From the NCBI GenBank assembly GCA_033239005.1, contig BSQZ01000104.1, positions 1,603,501-1,667,500 on the forward strand: a stretch of 64,000 nucleotides of DNA, written 5' to 3'. The translations under genes and the position numbers were made by a program. This DNA is from Lamellibrachia satsuma (lineage: Eukaryota; Annelida; Polychaeta; Sabellida; Siboglinidae). The notes under the pieces are model-generated. The model searched no databases, was not told the DNA's origin, and was given only the letters and a program-made list of their open reading frames with translations. This document shows positions 10,331-21,685 of the stretch, in pieces. Numbering within the stretch: the stretch's first letter is position 1; each line of letters starts with the position of its first letter.

Positions 10331-11270
10331 CTGTCTGTTGCTATTTTAAACACTTCTATTTGGTCTCCTCTTAGTCTCCTGGTCTCTAGTGTTGTCAAAC
10401 CACATTGTAATAAGCGACTAAGGTCTCTTAATTCTGGAATCATTTTAGTTGCTCTTCGTTTTATTCTTTCTAGCTTGTCTATGTCTTTTTTATGATATGG
10501 CCTCCATGCTTGAATACAATATTCCAAATGTAGTCTAACTATTGTTTGTACAGGGGTACAATTAGATGTTTCTCCTTATACATGATAGGTCTCCTAATTA
10601 GCCCTAGAATTTGATTTCCTTTTGAAGCAGCAATCCCAATTTGCTCTAAAACTTTCATGTCAGCACTAAATGTTACTCCTAAGTCCTTTTCTTGTGTGGT
10701 TCTACACAGTATAGCATCCCCCATTTTATATTCCTCGTCCATATTTCCATGTCCTATGTGTATACATTTACACTTCCCAAAATTGGATAACATTTGCCAT
10801 TTTTCTGACCATTTAACTAATTTATCTAGATCATCCTGTAAACTTTGTTTATCTGTATCATTAGTAACCTTTCTGAATACTTTTGTGTCATCTGCAAATT
10901 TGAGTACTTTGCTAGATATGTCATCCTCCAAATCATTTATATATATATATTAAAAACAATATAGGGCCTAATATTGATCCGTGTGGTACCCCACTCAAAA
11001 CAGATTTCCAGTTTGAAATCTCACCATCTACTATTACTCTCTGTCTTCTGTGTGTAAGCCACATTTCTGTCCAGTTGATTACATCATTACCTATACCATG
11101 GGCTTTTAGTTTAAGTAACAATCTTTGATGTGGCACTTTATCGAAAACTTTCTGAAAATCTAAGTAGACAATATCCACTGGTGACCCGTCATCTACCCAC
11201 TTTGTAATTTCTTCCAAAAAAAAAAGAGATTGGTTAGACATGACTTTGCTTTTAGGAATTCATGTTGATA
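10324..11270 (-). mobile_element. CR1/L2-like LINE relic, same family as 6.1-7.6 kb
   Basis: Three minus-strand blocks (11241-10933, 10931-10539, 10527-10324) match the LINE at 6109-7569 piece by piece: DFQKVFDKVPHQ with the catalytic Asp, SGVPHGSILGP, FADDTKVF, the QILGLIRR block and the EYCIQAWRPY block, ending at TRRLRGDQIEVFK. Frame changes near 10932 and 10530 break it. The last 80 or so codons of the family's ORF and the 3' tail are missing, so the copy is truncated at both ends. Confidence 0.8.
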
Positions 11271-12817
11271 TGTATTTATTAATTTATGTTTTACAAGAAT
11301 TCCACCATGTGGTCTCTAATTAATGTTTCAAGTAATTTACATACAACTTATGTTAAACTAATAATTTATAAAATGTTGATATGTTTATGTTTTGGTCATT
11401 GTTGTTAGCTTAATTGTGGATATTACAGGTAATTTGGATGAAATTATTAGTTTGTTATAACAAATTTCTTATAACTTTTATAATTTGCAATTCCGAAAAC
11501 ATAATTTGGGCTTACTTTTTTTAGAAATAAATAAATAAAAACGGTTGCTAGTGTGCCCCATGTTGTATGTGTTTGACTTAGAAAATTGTCGATGTCAGAC
11601 TGGATAATATATGATTATATATATTTTATTGATTCTATCTAGTCAACAAGATCATTACTGTTTAAACACCATTACTATTTAAACTGTTTAACCGATCTAC
11701 TCAATACAGAAAATGTCAAATAAATGTACGTTTTAGTTTTATACTATAACATTTTATGTACATAAGCTGATATTTTGCGCATTTTGCTATTTAATATGAT
11801 ATTTAATTGTTAATAAACACAACTTTTTAATTGTTCATGTGTTAAAATAGTATGAAAGAGCTTGTGGTAAGCTAAAAATCTACATTAAGCAATTTTCAGT
11901 ATCAACAATAACTGTTGCCTTTCCAAAAGACTATTCACCACATATCAATACCAATTTCATGTTGTGTGCAGTACTTTGTAAGTGTTGGGAACAAGGAAAT
12001 TAAGTTATGCAACCCTAACCTTAGCTAACCCCATATGTAGCTAACCCTGAAGTGGTTTACATAAGACAATCATTTCCATGGCTCCCCATGTCATGTGACC
12101 AGTGCCATTGGCAGTAGTGGTGACGTTCACGATAGGTCAAGAGTTTTTATTGCTGTCATATTCTAACAAAATATAGGGGAAAAAATCAATATAAGTTTGG
12201 TGTTTAGCTCTAGATTTTAATTAGATTTTATGGAGTTGCACTTGCCAGGTAGGTCTAAGATTGGGCTGTTTGGAGTATAATTACTTGAGACTGCTACGAG
12301 TCTAATATTATACCAGGATTTTTTAATGGTAATCGATAATCGCCCAGTCAGTGCATTGAGGGGAAATATGTCATTAGATGATTATATTAGAATGATTTAC
12401 CCCAAAAACTCTCCTTGATTTTGGCTATAAATTGGGAATGTACAATGTAGATGTACTATTGGGCCTAGAAGTATATTTTTTGGCATAGATAAAAAATGCC
12501 ACAGCATCTGTCAAATATCAGAATGACTGTGCAACAATTCAATTGTGAATTTTTGCTACCCGCTAGTAAAAACCTTACACATATTTACAGTGGCAGACAG
12601 AAAGGGCAGGGAAATTAACGAGATGACCAAAAATCTACAATTTTCAAGCTAACTGTTCAAAATGTTCACACCTTTCGCAATTTTAGGGAGGGAGCTCGAA
12701 CCAGGTGAGACCCCCAGTATATCATAGATATATGGTTTTGTGAATGCCCCGTAGATTTATACCACCTGCAGACCAAAAACCAGACAAGTGTATTAAAAAT
12801 AAAACAGTGCCTAATAT
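11271..12817. other. A+T-rich DNA, no gene seen
   Basis: No coding similarity or clear repeat was recognised. Short poly-A and AATAAA-like runs are frequent (for example 11526-11540). Confidence 0.5.
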
Positions 12818-12834
12818 ATGAAGCTTTCACCTTG

Positions 12835-15525
12835 TCACCTTGTGCCATCGAGTCGTGTCCGACCCCTGGCGACAGCCGCGGTAGCTCCTCTCCATTCCAC
12901 TCGCTCTCTGGCGTCCCGTCTCATAATGTTAATAGAGGGGCCCTTTGCGTCTTTGATAGTGTCTAGCCATTTTGTTCTTGGTCTCCCTCGCCTTCTTTTC
13001 CCTCTCATTCCCCCAAGCATCACATCATTCTCCATTCCACGTTCTTTTCTCACCACATGTCCAAAATAGCTTAATGCCGCCTTTATCACCCTTGATTCCA
13101 GTGTCCATTTTGGTTTGACGTTTTCGAGCACCCATACGTTTGTTTTTCTCTCCATCCATGACACTCTCATCACTCGTCTCCAGCACCACAGCTCAAATGC
13201 GTCAATTTTCTTCCTCTCGGTTTTTCTCATCGTCCAAGTCTCCGCTCCATACAATACAATTGGGAATACCAAGGCCTTCACCAGTTTCACTTTAGTCTGA
13301 AGCGTAATCCCTCTGTCTTTCCATACTGTTGTTAGTCCTCCCATTGCGGCTTTGCCCATTGCAATTCTTCTGCGTATCTCTTTGTCGCATAGTCCATCTT
13401 TGGTGATCAATGCTCCTAGAAATACAAATTTCGTTACCACCTCCACGGTTTTTCCGTCCACTGACACCTCTCCAATATCTCCAGTAGTCATGACCTTCGT
13501 CTTAAAAACATTCAGATATAGGCCTGCTTTCTCGCTTGTTTTCCTTACTCTTTCCATGATTTCTGTCAGGTCCTCCTTTGTTCCTGCGATTAGAGTTGTG
13601 TCGTCTGCGTATCTCAGATTCGTTATCACCCTTCCTCCTATGCCGACCCCGCCCTCCCATTTGTCCAAGACATCTATCATTATATTCTCTGCGTATATGT
13701 TGAATAGCAAAGGAGACAGGATGCAGCCCTGTCTCACACCTTTCCCGATATCGAACTGTTCCGTCTCTCCGAACTCTGTTCTGACTGTCGCTTTCTGGTT
13801 TGCATACAGGTTTCTCAGTAGCACTACTAAATGTATAGGTACCCCCATGTCCTTCAGGATGATCCACATTCTCTCATGGTCTACACAGTCGAAAGCCTTC
13901 TTGTAGTCTATGAAGCACATATACAGGTCTCGCTGATGTTCTCTGGCTCTTTCCATCATCCATCTCAGATTTGCAATGTGGTCCCTCGTTCCTCTTCCTC
14001 TTCTGAAACCAGCTTGCTCGATCGGAAGTTCTGGTATCAGGAACACCTCCAACCTTTGTTGTAGTACTCTCAAGAGTACCTTGCTTGCGTGCGAGATCAA
14101 GGCAATTGTGCGATAATTTCCACATTCCTTCTTGTCTCCTTTCTTGTAGATCGGGACATACACTGATTTTTTCCAATCTGATGGCCATTCCTTCTTCTTC
14201 CATACACAGTTGCACATGTTGGTCAAGACTTTTACCGCTTCCTCTCCTCCTGCTTTTAGTAGTTCTATCGGGATGTCATCAATTCCAGCTGCTTTCCTAT
14301 TTGATATGTGTCGTAGTGCGTCCTTTATCTCTGACTCCAACACTTCTGGTTCGTCCTCATATACAGTCTCAATGAAGGTGTCATTTACGTTAGGATCTCT
14401 TCTATATAGTCCTTCCGTATACTGCTGCCATCTTTCTTTTACCTCTTTGTCTTCTGTGACTACCTTTCCAGGGCTCGATTTTATGGCTCCACATCTTGCA
14501 TTGAGGGACCCTGTGATGTGTCTAATTTCCTTGAAGAGATCTCTTGTTCTCCCCATCCTGTTACTTTCTTCTATTTGTCTGCATTTCTCTTGTATGCTCA
14601 TTTCTTTGTCCTTCCTTGCTCTCCTCTGGAAAGCCGCATTCAATATTCTATAGTTTTCATCGTCTCCTTTATTTCTCGCTTTTCTTCGTTCATCTGCGAT
14701 TTTCATTGCTTCATCGGATAGCCATTTTGTGACTTTCTTCCTCTTGGCTTTTGGGACCTTTTTGTCTGCTGTGTCTTTTACTATTTCTTTAATGTCATTC
14801 CATAGTTCGTCAGGTTCTCTGTCCACCAGTTGAAGTCCACTGAACCTGTGCTTTACTTCCACAGTATACTCATCTCCGATGTTTTCCACATCATATTTCG
14901 TCGGTTGTTTTGTCCTTTTGATCCGTTTGAGTTTGTTCTTGACGTCTGCTATGAGCAAGTTATGGTCGGTTCCGCAGTCGGCTCCAGGCAGAGTTGTTAC
15001 CCTCCTTACCGAACTTCTCCATCTCGTTGTACACATTATGTAATCAATTTGATTCCTGGTGACTTTATCCGGCGATCTCCAAGTATATAGCCTCCTTGCA
15101 TGTAACTTGAAACACGTGTTCATGATCACAAAGCCATTCAGGTTGCAGAATTCCACAAGCCGATCTCCTCGTTCATTTCGTTCTCCTAATCCGAATCTCC
15201 CGGTTGTGCCGGTTGTCTCTTCGTCACCTACTTTAGCATTCCAATCCCCAATCACGTGCAGCACATCCCCTTTTGGTGTTTCATCCACCACTTTCTGCAC
15301 CATCTCATAGAAATGTTCTATCTCTTCATCTTCTGCCGTTGATGTTGGCGCATATATTTGGATCACAGTCATATTTGCTGGTTTGCACTGTAATCGTATC
15401 GTTATTACCCTGTCACTGATCGTGTTGAAGCCCAGTACACATCGCTTCAGTTCGTCCGTGCAAATGAAAGCTACCCCATTCCGCCTCCGAGTATCTTGTC
15501 TACAGTAGTAAACCTCGTAGCAGCT
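12835..15525 (-). mobile_element. RTE (BovB-like) LINE, near full-length intact ORF
   Basis: An uninterrupted minus-strand frame runs from about 15525 down to TGA at 12835; the first internal ATG is at 15372. From 15525 the open frame already matches an AP-type endonuclease (RRRNGVAF), continuing with TVIQIYAPTS, the catalytic block GDWNAKVGDEE, RNQIDYIM and GADCGTDHNLL. The RT follows: AAGIDDIPIELL, NYRTIALISH, CFIDYKKAFDCVDH with the catalytic Asp, GVRQGCILSPLLFN and LRYADDTTLIAG. The C-terminus has FELWCWRRVMRV, YFGHVVR, GRPRTKWLD and ARGRTRLD, the layout of RTE elements such as BovB. The 3' end has CAAGGTGA-type repeats (about 12818-12840). The extreme N-terminus of the endonuclease and the 5' UTR are missing. 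The frame length and catalytic residues suggest a recent insertion. Confidence 0.93.
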
Positions 15526-15604
15526 TTAGACAGTGGTAATGTGAATGATAACATCATTGATATTTGTAGTGAATTGGGACACAGTACAGCTTGGATGATA
15601 TCTC

Positions 15605-16109
15605 TTTCAACATTCAACTTGAGCCATCCTGTCTAATTTCCACACCCAAGAAGACCCCAGCCGATGTCCCATCAGCTGAGCCACCATCACCCTCTCCCTC
15701 CACCGTGTCATCACCAGTAAAGCCGTCCAGTGACTACAAACCATCTATTCTGGATGCTGCAGAAGAGGCCAATGAGGAGTCCAGTGATGAATAGTTAGTA
15801 TTACTGTGCACATTCTTTGGTCTTCCATTCCTCTACGGTTTTTCAGTACAACATAATACCTTGAATACTGTTTTAGTCATGTTAATTATTAGCAAACAGT
15901 TCATGAGTTGCATGACTTCACAAATTTTTTATTCAAAAATAATGATGTGGAATGTGTGCATTTTCAGCTACAAACAGAAAAATAGCAAGGGCATCAGAGA
16001 GCAGCCGAAATACATGGTTTTTGAGGACCTGCTAATGCAGCTCTTCCAGCTGTGTGCTGAATGTGGCCATCCAACTGAAGGTTGGAATAATATTCTCTTG
16101 ATCTGTAAG
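15605..16109 (+). pseudogene. Fragment resembling a transposon-derived zinc-finger protein
   Basis: Two blocks in the same strand. Block one (about 15588-15794) encodes DDISFNIQLEPS, a Ser/Pro-rich linker and an acidic end (EEANEESSDE), then stops. Block two (15968-16109) is bounded by a TTTTCAG acceptor and a GTACGT donor and encodes QPKYMVFEDLLMQLFQLCAEC. The pattern of an acidic linker followed by K-Y-x-V-F-E and a Cys pair reminds me of N-terminal parts of Kolobok-like transposase-derived proteins of marine invertebrates. That is recall, not a match. The RTE LINE sits immediately upstream, so the 5' part may have been cut off. It does not read into TRMT44. Confidence 0.35.
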
Positions 16110-17440
16110 GTACGTAGCTCTGTGTTAATTGCTAGCTGCTACTAAAACCACGCACGCACGCACGCTAGGTGGCGCCACTATAATTTAGTTTGACATTTGT
16201 TTGGAAGGGGGCGTTACCCACCAGTGGAGGAGGCGAGTTGTGTTTTTTAGACGAAGCAAAGGACCTTGTTGTTAATTTTCCGTCGTAGTCACATCGGAAT
16301 AGCCATTTTATGGCTCGTCATCAGAATATATTTGTGGTTAATTTAAAATTGCTTGATACCAATGTTGATGGCGTACCAGACGACTATGGCGATAATAGGG
16401 GTACGCATCATGCAAGATTGGATATTCCAGCAATTCCGTGATGTCATGATGACTGATTTTTAAATTGTGCTACTTAGAATATGACAGTATACGCAATTGT
16501 CACATTTATGTTACTAGGTCCCCCGATGCTAATGTTAGTTGCTGAATAACGACACTTGATAGTACAAGCGTAGCCGTAGGCCGTCTTGACAAACTGCACG
16601 ATGTAAATAAATAACTGCATGTGACCATGTCTACTCTAGTCTCTATGTCAGACAATGAGTCTGTGTCTGTGACTGACCGTTTTATTTATGCCATGCCCAT
16701 TGTCCATGCCATGGGAGTAACCTGCTGTCACCACTTAATATTAGTGGCATAACTTATCAAATATTCATAAAGTTTACACATCCAACATCACTGTCACTGA
16801 CACTGTCAGACTGGGTTGGGTTCGGCAGTAGAACGGCCGGATTTCAAATCTACCCATCAGTTGAGAGGTCGGCGTTTGAATCTGCCTATTTCTGTTTTCA
16901 CACTTGTTGTGCAATTTCATTCATCCCACATTGCCTGTGTCTTTCTGAAGAGAAACTAAAAGCCTGGTGTCTAATGTCTATAATTGCCACCACTGTTCTG
17001 TCACTGAGAACCTATCTTGAATCTAGATCTCTGCCTGCATGTCCAAAGACATAGGTGTGCAAACCAGATTAGGGTTTCACTGATGTTCACTGTATCAGTG
17101 CGGTTGCAGTGGCTCAGTGGTTTAAATTATAATTAGTTATATCAAAATTATCCCAAATAATTTCTCCAAATTTTAATCCATATCTTGGTTTCAGCACTTG
17201 CATATCAGTGGCACCATCACTTCTGTCTTTCGTCACCACAACTGACCCATGCTGCCCTTGCCTTGAAACATCAACACCACGTGTAAGGAAATTGGACAAA
17301 TTACAACCAGTGCTTCATCTGAAGGATTTTGTAATGGTGTTGCCATACTTGTAAGCAAGCCACATGTGATTAACCGTCAACTGCATTGCAAAACTACTCA
17401 GCCAATGGAATGTTTGTGTGGATTGTGATCTGTTTCTCAG
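16110..17440. other. Probable intron/intergenic DNA with SINE-like pieces
   Basis: No exon is recognised. TGGCTCAGTGGTT at about 17110 resembles a pol III A box, and GTTTGAATC at about 16873 resembles a B box, so truncated tRNA-derived SINE pieces may be present. The missing 5' exons of TRMT44 would be expected here or further upstream, but I cannot place them. Confidence 0.35.
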
Positions 17441-20400
17441 AGACATCCTCAAACTGGATCTCACGGATAATGATGCTGAAGAGATTGTGAACTCAATTTC
17501 CCAAGCCTACAAGCTTTGCCCTATGAGAAACAATTGTGATGACATTTCGGGTCAGATAGAAATAACAATTAGGGAATTGCTTCCAAAAGAGCTGCAACGA
17601 TTCCCTGTGCTTACAGAAGTTGTTTTCATAGGTGAGAAGGTTTCCAATATGTTCTGTTAAGGGTAAGGAAATAGTATCTGCTTCTTGGTTTGAAAACATT
17701 TTAAAAATGATGTAATATGGCCAATACTTTCATATATGAAATAAATAATATATATATATATATGTATGTAGTGTTTGATTACATAATTATGATAATAATA
17801 AAACTTATGTAATGCTTAATTTCTCAGGTCCCTGAGTCACAGTAAATCAGAATTGTTAAGCCTGTCTGACAACATATATTATATAAAAAGTGCTCTGCCA
17901 CCTTTGCAACATGAGTCATGAAATTATGTCACTTGAATTAATGGAGCTGACCAATGAAATAGAATGAAAATTTTTTACATCAAGAAGGCAACAAAAATCA
18001 AACAGTTTTTGATAATGCCACATCAAAAATCCCCTTTAGCCCATCAGAAAACTAACCTCGGTCACAACTGTTAGAATGTACAAGTGCCAACTGCCAAGCC
18101 TTGTCATTGCTTGTATTGCTAACCCTGTTCCTGTTGCCTTTTTTAGACCCAGAAAAATGTACTGCTACATTTGTGCCTCTGCTAATGACCGGTGGTCAGT
18201 CAGGTCCAAGAGAGAAGTGTCTTCCTGCAGCATATCGCCTACAGCTGTTCACTGAAGACAAGCGGTAAGACTAAGAATGCTGCTGGGTTGACATGGTTCA
18301 TCTGCTCTGTGTGAATTAATATCAGTTAACTTGGTTTAAATAGGTTTATCCCCAGAATTCTTGCTTCAGGATGGACGGTGAATGTTTATAATTTATAATA
18401 CCAAACGTTAGTTTCATAAGCTGTATAATGAATATATTCCCACATACCATTCTCCACACGGGCATCAACACATCACGAAACTACATTTTAATGCTTTATT
18501 TACCGTACTTGTGACAAATTCCTTTTTTGTCTCCATTTCTAGTGTTGGATGTACGCCATGTTCTGAATGTATGCCATGTTCTAGATATATGCCATGTTCT
18601 GGATATATGCCATGTTCTAGATATATGCCATTATACAACTTATGCGTTGTAAATGTGCTTTTTTCAATGGCAGAGGAAATGATTGTTAAAACAGCCGTCC
18701 TGCAACACTGCAGTAACACAGCCTTTAGAAGGTGGACTCTCAGTCGGAAGGAGCAGGGTTCAAATCCTCTTGCAGCCATTTCGAAGCCGGGGCAATTTAA
18801 TTCACTCCTCATTGCTTCAGTTCACTCAACTTTATAAATGAGTACCTGAGTAATAACAATAATATAGTAGTGGATACATATAAATGAATAGTCTTCACAC
18901 AGTAATTGCAGCATGGCTCAGTGCTTCCCTGAGAAGTTGGGTTGGTGTTGGAATGAACAGGTTTGCCAGGCTGTGAAGTGTTTAACAAACACTTTGAAGT
19001 CTGAGGCTTTGAACCATCCCAAGAACTGGATACAGCGCTATATAAGAATGTTACCTGTATACAGTAACATGTCACTGCTCTCGTCTACACCAGGTTATCC
19101 CTCAGTCTCCCCGCAGACTTCCCCAGCCGTGACTCGCATGGTCTGGCTGCGGACCACACTGCTCCCCAGACTAGCCCGCTAGAGTGAGGAGCCGAAACTG
19201 AACACCGCAGTAACGTCACTGTTGCTCATCCCCATTAACAAATACAATGAGCGCTACCAGGACATGAAAGCTCGGTATGGAAAACATCTCGTGGAGGAGA
19301 GTTGTCCAAAATCCAGTTTAGCGACAATATCTGTCAGACACAAATTTGTTTCTTCATCTGGTGATACATTTTTAAAAGAAGAATTGACACTTAAGAGCTG
19401 CACTCTCAATTCAGTTTTACGTTCATTTTGCAAATATGTTGTGTGTTGCATAATAATTTAATTTACAAGTAAATTCTATTAATGAATAAAAAAAATGATG
19501 CACACTTTTATTAAACCGACTGTGCATACCATCTTCAAAGTCCATGTCTATTTGTAAATAGTGTCGTGTATGTTATTATACGCTTCATATTTTTCAGTAC
19601 TATAATTTTGTATCAAATTTATCAAATACATTCATCATTCAGGGAAAGTTGTGTCAGCTACATGTTTCTCATTAGATTACTACCCTGGTAACTGAAAATA
19701 ATAATTTTCATAAATATCATGCTGTGTATTGTTGTTGTCATTCACGGTATGTAGCAGTTAAATTGAAAGGTAATTGCCATTTGTCCTACATAATTTTTTG
19801 GTGTTCAGACATGGCCAGAAGGAACTGAACCTCGCAAATTCATCTATGAAGATATCGCCATTGCAGCCTATTCACTGGTGATTTTTTTATTACTCAAAAC
19901 TTCCCCATATTTACGGGCTGATTTCACCTTGGATGTGTAGTACACAGATTTGTAGGCAATGTGTGGAAAATATGTTTATTTGTAATGGTACAGTGTACTA
20001 CTAAATTGTACTGCCAAACTTAAAGTCGCATACAACAAAATGCATAGGCGGATTATATGATACAACAGAACTAGTGGTATGTTTGTTAAAAATTGCATTA
20101 ATAACTTTGTGCTCTCTTACTTTACATTGATTTATGGTTTTAGAAAATGTGAATATGATATTGACAGTGATTGTATATAATGTGTGAGTAGCTGTATAAA
20201 TTATGATGGGCGAGGTGCTTTATGTTGTACAATTGGGATTTTATAGCTTATTTATTTGTACTTAATTATTTATTATACTTGAACTTTTGAGAAAAAAAAT
20301 TAATGCATATTTGTATGCATATGATTTGTTAACCGGAAACAAAGGTATTCATATCTGTAATGCATTCGTATGTGCATGCAAGCGTGCCTTTCGCACACCA

Positions 20401-21621
20401 TAGCAGACAGCCGTTGATGTGCACACACATACAAATGCATGCAGGCTGTTGCACATTTTTTATGTGCAGCATTATTTTATGTTGTCCATAATAACCCATG
20501 ACTCCATGTCCGAAGGAAATATTGTACCCAAGTAAAACATTTGAGGTTCTATCTAATGCACTGATTACTTATGACAACGTCTTCCCTAGGTTCTCTGGGA
20601 AGAGGAGCGATGGGAAAGGGGAACAGACAAACAGACATTTGTGGATCTGGGCTGTGGCAATGGATTACTAGTGCATCTACTTAACTCGGAAGGGGTATGT
20701 AGTGGCAGGATCCATAATTATTGTAATTTGACTACTGTGGAATAACTGAAAAGTGTCACCACCTGTTGTTAAACAATTGACGCCATTTTTCAGTTGTTCT
20801 ACACTAGTCACCAAATGATATCACTAGTGTTAAGCAGTTACATCATTGTCTAGAGATACAAATTTTGATACACTTATAAGAAAAGATTCCTTGACATTTA
20901 TCCGTGGCCCATTTGTTCAAGCATACTGTAAGCTTATTAGTTCGAATACGGTAACTGTCGTCATGACAACACAATACTTGATTGTCATTAATCTTCTAGT
21001 TGTTGTGTTGCCAATAACAATCCACCATATCATAATAGAAGCAGTAATAATTAGCATGTTTTATCATCGATAGTAAATAATGGTAAAATTTATTATGTTA
21101 TCAGATATTCCCATTTATAAGGAAATCCTTCTGTTTTTTTTGCTTTCTCATGACAAGCGTTGCTTTGATGTTTTATACTGTGTTTTGTATCACAGCATCC
21201 TGGAATTGGAATTGATGTCCGAAGTTGGAAGATCTGGGATATGTATGGGCCTGAAACCCACCTGCAGGTGTGTGGCCCACAAACTTCAGTACACTCATCC
21301 TAGTTTGTGACAATGTTCAAGGTGGTAGAGAACAATGAAGTAATTATTTTCTTCTAATCACAGCTATTAAGATTTACTTACTTAACGTTTCAGCTAAAAG
21401 AAGAGAATTGTTACTTCAGTGGTCATAGTGTCTACTCCTGCTAATTATTAGAAACATTTCAAACATTTACACAATCAAGTATGACTATATAGCTGGTTGG
21501 ATGTTATTTGCAACTATTTGTACATATTCATATAAAACATCCGCGCACCAGTTAACATGACAGCATATATAGCATCATTAATTTAACTTTGTATATATGC
21601 GTATATGTTTTATGACATACG

Positions 21622-21685
<64 letters not shown>

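Noticed and set aside
12818..15310. Several + strand frames of 60-184 codons between 12.8 and 15.3 kb
   Set aside because: Antisense shadows of the RTE LINE ORF.
16310..16444. Short ATG frame (MARHQNIFVVNLKLL...) of 44 codons before TRMT44
   Set aside because: No splice donor or family similarity; not supported as the TRMT44 first exon.
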